Source of the DNA: an uncultured Mollicutes bacterium
GTDB lineage: Bacteria; Bacillota_I; Bacilli_A; ML615J-28; CAG-313
Reading direction: 5' to 3'
Length of the DNA stretch: 19,862 nt
NCBI GenBank assembly: GCA_900539265.1
Contig: UQBM01000029.1
Span: forward strand, 1-19,862
The notes under the pieces were generated by a model, which saw only the letters and a program-made list of their open reading frames with translations, had not been told where the DNA came from and ran no database searches. Position numbers and translations under genes: made by a program. Shown piece by piece: positions 9,066 to 16,145 of this stretch. Positions within the stretch are counted from its first letter, which is position 1. Every line of letters begins with the position of its first letter.

Positions 9066-9144
9066 GTGTATTCAACATACCGAGTGCAAATAAGCATTTG
9101 CGAAATCACCCTTTATGGGAAGCCTATTTTGTAGGCTGTTTTTT
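9066..9144 (+). ncRNA. tracrRNA for the type II-A system
   Basis: This is a roughly 78-nt RNA that pairs with crRNA repeats and loads Cas9. The anti-repeat has two parts. TATTCAACATACC (9069-9081) pairs perfectly with 13 nt of the repeat. GCAAAT (9086-9091) pairs with the repeat's first six bases, GUUUGC, including one G-U pair. Between them GAGU lies opposite UA, a 4:2 bulge like that of the S. pyogenes RNA. A nexus-like mini-stem follows (GCA 9094-9096 with TGC 9099-9101), then a CCC/GGG hairpin (9109-9119) and the terminator stem (9121-9137). The gene is divergent from cas9. The exact ends are predictions. Confidence 0.92.
9121..9144 (+). terminator. tracrRNA intrinsic terminator
   Basis: AGCCTA (9121-9126) pairs with TAGGCT (9132-9137) around a 5-nt loop. 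A G and six T residues (9139-9144) follow, then a further T-rich run. It doubles as the 3' hairpin of the tracrRNA. Confidence 0.9.
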
Positions 9145-9174
9145 ATTTTTTAGTTTTATTTTTATCATTCTCAA
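9124..9174 (-). CDS. Possible 16-residue leader peptide in the cas9 5' UTR
   Basis: On the cas9-sense strand a strong Shine-Dalgarno, GGAGGGG (9190-9184), lies 9 nt before a TTG codon at 9174. That opens a 17-codon frame including stop (MRMIKIKLKNKKQPTK) ending in TAG inside the complement of the tracrRNA terminator. It follows the predicted cas operon promoter closely. The peptide is lysine-rich and matches no family I know. The purine-rich site could instead be accidental, and a TTG start for so short a frame is weak evidence. An internal ATG is the third codon but lies 15 nt from the Shine-Dalgarno. Confidence 0.25.
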   Translation of the reverse strand: MRMIKIKLKNKKQPTK

Positions 9175-9209
9175 TTTAAATTTCCCCTCCAAACATAATT
9201 ATTTATTTT

Positions 9210-9238
9210 ATTATACCATAATTTGGAATTTTAGTAAA
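9210..9238 (-). promoter_or_regulatory. Predicted cas9 operon promoter, upstream of the tracrRNA gene
   Basis: On the minus strand TTTACT (9238-9233) and TATAAT (9215-9210) are separated by 17 bp, with TGG making an extended -10 (TG at 9218-9217). Transcription would start near 9203, giving cas9 a 5' UTR of about 200 nt that runs through the complement of the whole tracrRNA gene and its promoter. A weaker alternative, TTGAAT with TATTAA at 17 bp, lies closer to cas9, between 9049 and 9077. Confidence 0.6.
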
Positions 9239-9281
9239 AGAATATTATAAATATTTGTAATACATTGTCTAATTTGATAAT

Positions 9282-9311
9282 AAAAAATACCATTTGTTAA
9301 AATGGTATTTT
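9282..9311 (-). terminator. Intrinsic terminator of the maf operon
   Basis: The arms 9284-9295 and 9300-9311 are perfectly complementary over 12 bp with a 4-nt loop. On the minus strand a run of T residues follows (complement of 9282-9287). The stem overlaps the stop codon of the upstream gene. It separates the housekeeping operon from the cas operon. Confidence 0.9.
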
Positions 9312-9840
9312 ATTTTACTTTTGTTTGAATTTGATGATACATATCACCAAAATATTTATTGACAACTTCAACTTCAATATCTTCAAAAGTTTCTTTATCA
9401 GGAAGAATTGTCAATGCAAGAGATACTAATGATTCTAAAATTTGATAAGATAATTCAGTCTTTTTTGTTTTTTCATCTATATTGATGACAATTTGTAATA
9501 TAACAGGAAGATTTGAAGTAATTTGATTGATTTTTTTATCTATATTGAAAAGAATTTTTTCTTTTGTATTTAACCAGTCATCTAAATTGATGCCTTGATA
9601 AAAGCTAGTATATTTGTTTAATTTTTTTAACATATTAAATAGTGCTGGATTTTTAGGATTACTATCTAAAACGATTTTAGCAAGAATACTTTGAAGATAA
9701 TAATCAAATTCACACATGACATCATACTTTTTCATATCATCATTTTTTTCAATTAAGTTATCAAAAATAAATTCACATAAATTGAAGATTTGATTATATT
9801 CAGCCTCAAGTTGATCGAATAATTGTTTATTATATTTCAT
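9310..9840 (-). CDS. Conserved-looking hypothetical protein, 176 aa
   Basis: I do not recognise this protein. It is a soluble, probably all-helical chain, rich in Leu, Ile, Asn and Lys, with no signal peptide, membrane segment or metal motif that I can see. The start is well supported by AAAGGAG seven bases before the ATG. It overlaps the 3' end of maf by 11 nt, so the two are co-transcribed and probably translationally coupled. The gene ends inside a strong terminator. Base composition is like its neighbours. Despite lying next to cas9 it is separated from the cas operon by that terminator, so there is no reason to link it to CRISPR. Confidence 0.85.
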   Translation of the reverse strand: MKYNKQLFDQLEAEYNQIFNLCEFIFDNLIEKNDDMKKYDVMCEFDYYLQSILAKIVLDSNPKNPALFNMLKKLNKYTSFYQGINLDDWLNTKEKILFNIDKKINQITSNLPVILQIVINIDEKTKKTELSYQILESLVSLALTILPDKETFEDIEVEVVNKYFGDMYHQIQTKVK

Positions 9841-10393
9841 CGGTAAACTCCTTTAATTCTTTATAAACTTTTGCAATTGGAAAACCCATTACGTTATAAT
9901 AATCACCTATCATTTTAATAATATATTTACAAAATGCTCCTTGAATGCCATAAGAGCCTGCTTTATCATATACATTTTCTTCTTTGAGATATTTATCAAT
10001 GTCTTGTTTTGAAAGTTTGGCAATTTCTACTGCTGTTACATCATGAAAGGTTTTAACTTTGTCGTTTAATATGATTGTAATTCCTGTTATAACCTCATGC
10101 GTTTTACCACTAAGTTTCTCTAGCATAGCTATAGCTTCTTTTTCACTTTTGGGTTTACCTAGAATCTGATTATCAATTACAACAACTGTATCAGCGCCAA
10201 TGATAATATTATTAGGGTAATTTTTTGCAACATCTTTTGCTTTTTGATAAGAAAGTGATTCTACAACTTTATATGGTTCTAAATTTTTATCCATTCTTTC
10301 TTCACATTTAGAAGGTACCACTTGATGATTGATTTTAGCAATCGTTAATATTTGGGTTCTTCTTGGTGAAGTGGAAGCAAGTATTATATTCAT
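9830..10393 (-). CDS. maf: Maf family nucleoside triphosphate pyrophosphatase
   Basis: This 187-residue protein hydrolyses non-canonical or dTTP/UTP-type nucleotides to monophosphates, a house-cleaning enzyme linked to septum control in Bacillus. The phosphate-binding opening NIILASTSPRR is at 2-12, and the catalytic-site motif GADTVV at 66-71 contains the general-base aspartate (D68). KPKSEKEA and VYDKAGSYGIQG follow, and the C-terminal DYYNVMGFP block is also typical. A longer open frame extends upstream, but the ATG at 10393 has AAAGGAG about 6 nt before it and matches the family start. It has its own promoter just upstream and overlaps the following gene. Confidence 0.96.
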   Translation of the reverse strand: MNIILASTSPRRTQILTIAKINHQVVPSKCEERMDKNLEPYKVVESLSYQKAKDVAKNYPNNIIIGADTVVVIDNQILGKPKSEKEAIAMLEKLSGKTHEVITGITIILNDKVKTFHDVTAVEIAKLSKQDIDKYLKEENVYDKAGSYGIQGAFCKYIIKMIGDYYNVMGFPIAKVYKELKEFTDEI

Positions 10394-10415
10394 ATGTAAC
10401 TCCTTTAGTATATAT

Positions 10416-10444
10416 AGTATAACATAAAAATTAAAATTGGTCAT
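10416..10444 (-). promoter_or_regulatory. maf operon promoter
   Basis: On the minus strand ATGACC (10444-10439) and TATACT (10421-10416) are 17 bp apart, with a TGT extended -10. The -35 box is part of the right arm of the preceding rqcP terminator. Confidence 0.65.
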
Positions 10445-10472
10445 AAGATTCACTTTCCTTATGACCAATTTT
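10433..10472 (-). terminator. Terminator of the tilS-ftsH-rqcP operon
   Basis: A perfect 15-bp inverted repeat (10433-10447 with 10458-10472) has a 10-nt loop. On the minus strand it ends in TTTT followed after two A residues by TTTTT. It begins 3 nt after the rqcP stop. It also has a T run on the plus strand, so it may work in both directions. Confidence 0.88.
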
Positions 10473-10475
10473 TTA

Positions 10476-10730
10476 TTACCGTGTAGTTTCACGAATTAAT
10501 TCATACATTAAAGATGCATCAACCTTTTTAGTAGAATCAATTAAAGAAGTAATTTCAACTTCCACGACCTTTTTTCCATATGTTATGGTTAAATGATCAC
10601 CCACTTTTACTTCTTTTGAGGGTTTTGCTACTATACCATTTAACAATATTCGTTCAGTCTCCGTTGCTTCTTTAGCAAGAGTTCTTCTTTTTATAAGTCT
10701 TGATACTTTTAAGTACTTATCTAGTCTCAT
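10476..10730 (-). CDS. rqcP: RqcP-like S4-domain RNA-binding protein
   Basis: This 84-residue protein is almost entirely one S4 domain. MRLDKYLKVSRLIKRRTLAK closely follows B. subtilis RqcP (YabO), which stabilises the P-site tRNA while RqcH adds alanine tails to peptides stuck on 50S subunits. The pattern LLNG..AKPS.EVKVGD is the S4 core. The longer open frame upstream is rejected: the family starts at the ATG at 10730, with GAGGA about 9 nt before it. That start lies 14 nt inside ftsH, so the genes are translationally coupled. The link to FtsH, a quality-control protease, is a sensible one. An Hsp15 homologue is the alternative name. Confidence 0.93.
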   Translation of the reverse strand: MRLDKYLKVSRLIKRRTLAKEATETERILLNGIVAKPSKEVKVGDHLTITYGKKVVEVEITSLIDSTKKVDASLMYELIRETTR

Positions 10731-12906
10731 TAGAATTATCCTCAGTTTTGGTTTCTTCTCGATTAGAAACATCTTCTACCTTAGGAGTTTCTTCTTTCTT
10801 TTCTTCAGTTACTTGTACTTTTTGAACAGGTGTTTCATCTATCTTTCTATCTTCAGCCATCTTAGCTTTTTTCTTTTCCCACCAGTTTAGTTTTCCTGTA
10901 TTAACAAGTTCATCAATATCTTCTTTTGTAAGAGTTTCAACTTCAACCAAATGTTTAGCAATTAAATCTAAAAGTTGACGATTTTCTTTAATAATCGTTT
11001 CACCTTGTTTGTAACATTCATCAATAATTTTACGAACCTCTAAGTCAATTTCATGTGCAACTTTATCTGAGAAATTTTTATCACTCATATAGTCACGACC
11101 TAAGAAGACATCATGTGATCCACTTTCATATTGAACAGGTCCCAAAGAACTCATACCATATTCCGTAACCATTGCTCTTGCAATTTTTGTTGCTCTTTCA
11201 AAATCATTATGCGCACCCGTTGTCATTTGATTGAATACTAATTCTTCTGCAATTCGCCCAGCTAAAAAACTTGTAATATTAGCTGTCAAAGTTTGTTTGG
11301 TTTCTAAGAAGTTTTCCTCTTCTGGCGTCATTAAATTGTATCCACCAGCATCTCCACGCGGTACAATAGTAACTTTTTGTACCACAACTGCATGTTTTAA
11401 TTTTAAACCAATAACAGCATGTCCTGCTTCATGATATGCAACCAAAGCTTTTTCAGTATCTGTATATTTCCTACTTCTTTTAGCAGGTCCCATCATTACT
11501 CTATCAATAGCTTCATCAATATGATATATTTTTATTTCACGGCAATTTTCACGTGCCGCAAGCAACGCTGCCTCATTTAATAGATTTTCAAGATCAGCTC
11601 CACTAAAACCTGGTGTTCTTCTAGCTACATCTGTTAAATTTACTCGTGGAGATAAATGTTTATTTCTTGCATGAACCTTTAAAATAGCCTCACGTGATCT
11701 AACATCTGGATTACTAATTCTAATTTGACGATCAAATCTTCCTGGACGAAGAAGAGCAGGATCTAAAATATCTGCCCTGTTGGTTGCAGCCATCACAATA
11801 ACACCTGAATTAGGTTGAAATCCATCCATTTCAACTAATAATTGATTAAGCGTTTGTTCTCTTTCATCGTGTCCACCACCAAGACCAGCACCTCTTTGTC
11901 TACCTACCGCATCAATTTCATCAATAAATAAAATACATGGGGCATTTTGTTTTGCTGTTTTAAACATATCTCTTACACGACTTGCTCCAACACCAACAAA
12001 CATTTCAACAAAATCGGAACCAGATATTGTATAAAAAGGAACTCCAGCTTCTCCTGCTACCGCTCTTGCCATTAGCGTTTTACCAGTACCAGGACTACCA
12101 AGCAAAAGTACTCCTTTAGGAATTCTTGCTCCCATATCAAAATACTTTTTAGGATTCTTCAAGAAATCTACAAGTTCTATCATCTCTTCTTTTTCTTCAT
12201 CAAGACCAGCTACATCTTTGAAGGTAACATTTGATTTTTTAGCCATTCTAGCACGGCTTTTCCCAAAATCGAAAGCTTGATTATTACTCTTACCATTTTT
12301 TAACATAATGATGATAAAAGCAACAATAGCAATGATAGGAATGGCAATAGATAAAATACCTAAAATATCAATACTCTTATTTTCTCTTGGTGTTACCTCA
12401 AAAATTTTATAAGTTTTTTGTTGTGTATAATTTGGATTATCTTTATTCGCTTCATTTTCAAGTTTAACCTCTTCATTAATTTGCAACATTAAATTTTGAA
12501 TAGTCTTAATAATCTCAAGATCTCTATCATCAGCTTTGAAATGATAAATTTTCGCACTTGATGACATATTCATACAATTAGCCGATGATGGCAAATAAAT
12601 ATATATATTATAAAAATAATTTCCATCACCTGTTGCACCATAGTAGTAAATTCTTTCAATTTGTAAATCTTGAGCACTAATTAATTTGTCTTTATCTAGT
12701 TGTGATAAATCATTATATACTGCTGCACCATCTGAGGCATTTTTAAAGAAATATCCATAAAACTCTTCTTTTGTTTCAATTGTTTTGGCTTTATTACCAC
12801 CGCATGATCCCGCAAATATAAAAATGATTGCAATTAAAATAATCCCAAAAATAATGATGTCGCCAAGACCAAAACGCTTTTTGGGACTTTTATTCATACT
12901 TGCCAT
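10717..12906 (-). CDS. ftsH: FtsH, membrane-anchored ATP-dependent zinc metalloprotease
   Basis: This 729-residue protein degrades misfolded and regulatory membrane and cytosolic proteins. Membrane segments at about 15-33 and 181-202 flank an extracytoplasmic domain of about 145 residues. The AAA+ module has Walker A GSPGTGKT at 270-277, Walker B ILFIDEID at 325-332, and the second region of homology TNRADILDPALLRPGRFD from 375. The protease zinc site is HEAGH at 492-496, with D568 in TGAHNDFERA as third ligand. The C-terminal tail is rich in Glu, Lys and Thr and looks disordered. AAGGAGG lies 6 nt before the ATG. It follows tilS by 12 nt, the usual Firmicutes arrangement. Confidence 0.99.
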   Translation of the reverse strand: MASMNKSPKKRFGLGDIIIFGIILIAIIFIFAGSCGGNKAKTIETKEEFYGYFFKNASDGAAVYNDLSQLDKDKLISAQDLQIERIYYYGATGDGNYFYNIYIYLPSSANCMNMSSSAKIYHFKADDRDLEIIKTIQNLMLQINEEVKLENEANKDNPNYTQQKTYKIFEVTPRENKSIDILGILSIAIPIIAIVAFIIIMLKNGKSNNQAFDFGKSRARMAKKSNVTFKDVAGLDEEKEEMIELVDFLKNPKKYFDMGARIPKGVLLLGSPGTGKTLMARAVAGEAGVPFYTISGSDFVEMFVGVGASRVRDMFKTAKQNAPCILFIDEIDAVGRQRGAGLGGGHDEREQTLNQLLVEMDGFQPNSGVIVMAATNRADILDPALLRPGRFDRQIRISNPDVRSREAILKVHARNKHLSPRVNLTDVARRTPGFSGADLENLLNEAALLAARENCREIKIYHIDEAIDRVMMGPAKRSRKYTDTEKALVAYHEAGHAVIGLKLKHAVVVQKVTIVPRGDAGGYNLMTPEEENFLETKQTLTANITSFLAGRIAEELVFNQMTTGAHNDFERATKIARAMVTEYGMSSLGPVQYESGSHDVFLGRDYMSDKNFSDKVAHEIDLEVRKIIDECYKQGETIIKENRQLLDLIAKHLVEVETLTKEDIDELVNTGKLNWWEKKKAKMAEDRKIDETPVQKVQVTEEKKEETPKVEDVSNREETKTEDNSNETR

Positions 12907-12918
12907 GTGTTCCTCCTT

Positions 12919-14187
12919 TTATTTTATTATATAGCCAAGTATAGCTATTGGTAAATCATCCTTATCACATAGTAATAAGATTTGTTTTCTTTGTAAATAT
13001 GGAATTTTATGATTAGTCAAATAATCACTTACACTTATGCTACCATTTTTAGTTTTAATTTTATCACCATTTTTTCTAGTTCTAATAATGATTGGCAACC
13101 TATTTATATTATACCATAATTTACCACTTGATGTAATAAAATTACAAATATTTTTAGTAATATACAAAGAAGTATGATTATCTAACTCATAGTGGCCTTC
13201 TTTATCAATCTTCAAATAATAATCTTTAATTTTTTGATTTGTGAAAATAACATAACCATATTCTTTAATCATTATTAAATGAGGATTAATATTTTGAACA
13301 ATATTTTGTTTAGGTGATTTGAGTTGTTTTATTGTATCAAGAATGCATTCTTTTGATAATGCGAAAGGCTTTAATATTCTAAATAAAATTTGTGTTTGTA
13401 AAAACGTTGTTTCATTTAAAAATTCATTCAAATCTATTTTTGCAAAATAATCATTATTATTATGAACCATTTGTTGTCTTTTTATAAAATTAGTTTCATA
13501 ATTTTTTATAAAATCGCTCGCTTCTAAAATAGTATTACTAAAACAAGAAATAGCCTTAGTCAAAGCAGGATTTTCTTTTTTTAAAATTGGTAAAACATAG
13601 TGTCTAATTCTATTTCTAGCATAATCATTCTCAAAATTGCTAGAATCTTCAAAATACTTAACGTTATTGTTTTTGGCATATTCCATAATTTCATCTTTAC
13701 TGATATTTAAAAGTGGTCTATATATCGTTAAACTTTGATAGTTTGAATATTCTTTAATACCACCATATCCTTCTAAAGATGAACTGCGAAGTAACCTTAA
13801 AAGAATTGTCTCTAAGTTATCATCAGCATGATGAGCAAGTAAAATAATATCAATTGTTTCGATTTTAGCAATTTCTAAAAAAAACTCATATCGCTTTTTT
13901 CTTGCCCAATTTTGAAAATTACTGCCACTGTAGTGAGGAAGTTTTGTAGTGTAGCAACTCATATTATTTTGTTTTGCATATTCAATAATAAATTTTTCTT
14001 CAAGGACTGATTCTTTCCTTTTTTGATGATTGATATGAACAAGAACAATTTGACTAGCATTAAGACTTTTTCTAAGCAAATCCAAAAGGACCATTGAATC
14101 AACACCTGTTGAACAAGCCAATAATACCTTTTGCAATTTTAAAGTTTGCTTTAGTTTTTCTACTACTAAATTGATATTTTCATCCAT
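12919..14187 (-). CDS. tilS: TilS, tRNA(Ile)-lysidine synthetase
   Basis: This 422-residue protein converts C34 of the CAU-anticodon tRNA(Ile) to lysidine, which lets it read AUA. That is an essential step and a heavily used one in an AT-rich genome. The N-terminal PP-loop ATPase motif reads CSTGVDS at 25-31, whereas the common form is SGGVDS. HHADDNLETILLRLLRSSSLEGYGG follows, as expected for the family. The C-terminal TilS domain contains RKNGDKIKTKNGSISVSDYL. An AGGTGG Shine-Dalgarno lies about 5 nt upstream. It is the first gene of the tilS-ftsH-rqcP operon, with its own strong promoter. Confidence 0.96.
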   Translation of the reverse strand: MDENINLVVEKLKQTLKLQKVLLACSTGVDSMVLLDLLRKSLNASQIVLVHINHQKRKESVLEEKFIIEYAKQNNMSCYTTKLPHYSGSNFQNWARKKRYEFFLEIAKIETIDIILLAHHADDNLETILLRLLRSSSLEGYGGIKEYSNYQSLTIYRPLLNISKDEIMEYAKNNNVKYFEDSSNFENDYARNRIRHYVLPILKKENPALTKAISCFSNTILEASDFIKNYETNFIKRQQMVHNNNDYFAKIDLNEFLNETTFLQTQILFRILKPFALSKECILDTIKQLKSPKQNIVQNINPHLIMIKEYGYVIFTNQKIKDYYLKIDKEGHYELDNHTSLYITKNICNFITSSGKLWYNINRLPIIIRTRKNGDKIKTKNGSISVSDYLTNHKIPYLQRKQILLLCDKDDLPIAILGYIIK

Positions 14188-14221
14188 ATGACCACCTATA
14201 GAGATTTTTCTACAATTTATT

Positions 14222-14250
14222 ATTATACTATAAATAAAACTTTTTGTAAA
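14222..14250 (-). promoter_or_regulatory. tilS-ftsH-rqcP operon promoter
   Basis: On the minus strand TTTACA (14250-14245) and TATAAT (14227-14222) are exactly 17 bp apart. The -10 box ends about 35 bp before the tilS ATG. Confidence 0.85.
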
Positions 14251-14260
14251 TGAAATATAT

Positions 14261-14280
14261 CTAAACTTTTCCTAAACTTT
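14261..14280 (-). promoter_or_regulatory. Direct repeats upstream of the tilS promoter (possible operator)
   Basis: AAAGTTTAG occurs twice on the minus strand (14280-14272 and 14269-14261), with an 11-bp period, about one helical turn. The nearer copy lies 10 bp upstream of the -35 box. OmpR/PhoB-type response regulators bind such tandem sites. The regulator is unknown, and chance is possible in AT-rich DNA. Confidence 0.35.
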
Positions 14281-14381
14281 GTTAAAAGGTACATTCCATT
14301 TATTCTAAAATAGAATTATATATAAAATAGCATACCATCTATAGTTTTAAGAAAATAATATAAAATCCTTTATTTTCAAAC

Positions 14382-14408
14382 AAAAAAGAAGCCACATATC
14401 TAGGCTTC
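14382..14408 (-). terminator. Terminator of the marR redox operon
   Basis: GAAGCC (14388-14393) and GGCTTC (14403-14408) form a 6-bp stem with a 9-nt loop. On the minus strand six T residues follow. It lies 20 nt beyond the end of the decayed nitroreductase. Confidence 0.85.
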
Positions 14409-14428
14409 AATTCGTATTTTTATCATAT

Positions 14429-14930
14429 TTAAAATCTATAGTTGATTACAATTTCAATAAGTTCTTTTCATTTGTCATGATTTGAATTTATTGAGCTTGT
14501 TTTAAGAAAATAACCTAAATCTAATAACATTAAACTGTTTTATCCTTTGGTAAATTTAAACCTGCTTTCGATTGATTAGAATCCAAAAAATTAATCCAAT
14601 AGAATCCTATTCCTTGATTTTTAGTTGCTAATATTAAATGGGTTGTAACAATAGAAACATCTTCCATTCCTGAGTCTTTTTTACGATTAAGATAAATAAA
14701 AATATTTTTAGTATGATATATTACAACAATATTAGTGTTTATCCCATATCGACAAAATGTTATTATATCTACTTTTTTAGGCCTTCCTTGCTTTGAACAA
14801 CATATAAATGTTGTTCTTCAAGATGGTTAACTATAGGAGTTATTCTGTCCATATTTCATATTACAAGTGGTTTTTTCTAAATTTTTTACAAGAATACCTT
14901 CCTATAATTACTTTAATAAATACCGTATTT
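14429..14930 (-). pseudogene. Decayed nitroreductase-family gene
   Basis: Reading minus-strand frames together recovers a nitroreductase in the right order. The N-terminal arginine-serine motif appears as RYSCKKFRKNHL (about 14900-14865). ITPIVNHLEEQHLYVVQSKE follows (14850-14780). DVSIVTTHLILATKNQGIG and FYWINFLD then cover the FMN-binding and dimer core (14655-14580). The C-terminal pieces are MLLDLGYF and KELIEIV, ending at a TAA at 14431-14429. The frame is broken by several stops (after NHL, after KEGLKK and before KELIEIV) and by at least two frameshifts, one just before MLLDLGYF. These FMN flavoenzymes reduce nitro compounds or quinones with NAD(P)H. It was the last gene of the marR operon and cannot give a full protein now. 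Confidence 0.85.
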
Positions 14931-14938
14931 TTTTTCGT

Positions 14939-15397
14939 TTAAAGATTTTTTAATTCATTTTCACTAGGATTAGATGATAATCGTTTCCCATCTAATAGTT
15001 TAGCTTTCCTACATGATGGTAATAAATATTGATTGGTTTTTCCCATACCACTTCCACCAGAGGTTGCAAATGGAATGATAGTTTGACCATTAAACTCATA
15101 CATTTCTAAGAATGTATTAATAATAGTAGGTGCTTGGTACCACCAAATGGGAAATCCAATATAAATCACATCATATTGATTTATATTCTTGACTTTTGAA
15201 ATTATTTTAGGTCTAGATGATTTATCCTTCATTTCAATACTTGATCTAGAATTTGCATTTGTCCAATCTAAATCATCACTAGTATAATTTTTTTGTGGTA
15301 TTATCTCAAACAAATCCGCATTCTTCACCCTTGCAAGTTTTTCAGCTACTGTTTTAGTAATACCAGATGCACTAAAATATGCTACTAATGTTTTCAT
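14939..15397 (-). CDS. Flavodoxin-like FMN protein
   Basis: This 152-residue cytosolic flavodoxin-family protein is an electron carrier or quinone-reductase-like enzyme. The FMN phosphate loop is AYFSASGITKTVAEKL at about 6-21. The isoalloxazine-binding loops read IGFPIWWYQAP (about 81-91) and FATSGGSGMG (about 110-119). The start is ATG at 15397, with GGAG 9 nt upstream. A TTG two codons earlier is too close to that site. The C-terminus stops at NELKNL, a few residues short of its paralogue two genes upstream, which continues SEIRSWIEEL. A poly-A run (AAAAAA) just before the stop makes a small frameshift or natural shortening plausible. It follows the CMD/cupin gene by 12 nt. Confidence 0.92.
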   Translation of the reverse strand: MKTLVAYFSASGITKTVAEKLARVKNADLFEIIPQKNYTSDDLDWTNANSRSSIEMKDKSSRPKIISKVKNINQYDVIYIGFPIWWYQAPTIINTFLEMYEFNGQTIIPFATSGGSGMGKTNQYLLPSCRKAKLLDGKRLSSNPSENELKNL

Positions 15398-15409
15398 TGT
15401 CAATATCTC

Positions 15410-16129
15410 CTATAATTTATTATATGTTTCATCACTTACTGGTTCACACCATTCATTTGTAGCATTATCTGCTGGTATTTCAATTGCAAGATGAGTAAAC
15501 CACGAATCTTTACTTGCACCATGCCAATGTTTAACCTCAGCAGGAATATAAATTACACTGCCAGGTATTAATTTTATTGCTTGTTTACCTTCTTCTTGGT
15601 ACCAACCCTCGCCATCTGTACAAAGAAGGATTTGCCCACCTTTATGATGAATATGCCAATTATTTCGGCACTTTGGTTCAAAGGTTACATTATATATACC
15701 AACATTTTTGGTATTCAGTGGTTTCAGATATGAATTTCCAATAAAATAGTCGGCAAAAGTTACATTTGGTTCTCCTAGACCAAATAAACTATCACCTATT
15801 ATTTCTTTTTCTTCTTGATACACCTCTCTAACAATAGGAAAAATTGCCCATGCATGAGGCCATCCCACATAAAAAGCTAGTTGAGTTATTACCTCAATCA
15901 TTTCAGTTTTACTTACACCATGATTTTTAGCATTTTCTAAATGGTATCTAATTGAATTATCAACGATTCCTTTTGCCATCAAAGCTGTAACTGTAATAAG
16001 GCTCCTATCTCTTAAAGAAAGTTTATCTTCTCTAGACCAAACCTCACCAAATAATACATCGTCATTTAGTTGAGCAAATTTAGGTGCTAAATCGCCTAAT
16101 TGCTTTCTACCTGCATCTTGTTTAATCAT
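15410..16129 (-). CDS. Carboxymuconolactone decarboxylase-like domain fused to a cupin
   Basis: This 239-residue two-domain protein has a CMD/AhpD-like all-helical domain at about 15-105 (RDRSLITVTALMAKG and HLENAKNHGVSKTEMIEVIT). It lacks the CxxC pair of AhpD peroxidases. The cupin barrel at about 140-220 has probable metal ligands H159, H161 and Q166 in WHIHHKGGQ, and H201 or H203 in the second motif KHWHG. Such fusions often sit beside flavodoxins and oxidoreductases in anaerobe redox clusters; their substrate is not known to me. The start is ATG at 16129, with AGGGA 6 nt before it, rather than an upstream TTG. It lies 16 nt after the lipoprotein flavodoxin. Confidence 0.92.
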   Translation of the reverse strand: MIKQDAGRKQLGDLAPKFAQLNDDVLFGEVWSREDKLSLRDRSLITVTALMAKGIVDNSIRYHLENAKNHGVSKTEMIEVITQLAFYVGWPHAWAIFPIVREVYQEEKEIIGDSLFGLGEPNVTFADYFIGNSYLKPLNTKNVGIYNVTFEPKCRNNWHIHHKGGQILLCTDGEGWYQEEGKQAIKLIPGSVIYIPAEVKHWHGASKDSWFTHLAIEIPADNATNEWCEPVSDETYNKL

Positions 16130-16145
16130 TATCAATCCCTACTTT

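Noticed and set aside
9049..9077. TTGAAT-N17-TATTAA as the cas9 promoter close to the gene
   Set aside because: It is kept only as an alternative. The -10 is poor, and the TTGAAT is simply the anti-repeat sequence, also present in every CRISPR repeat.
11231..11434. Plus-strand 67-codon frame opposite ftsH
   Set aside because: It lies fully inside the conserved protease domain of ftsH on the other strand, with no initiation signals.
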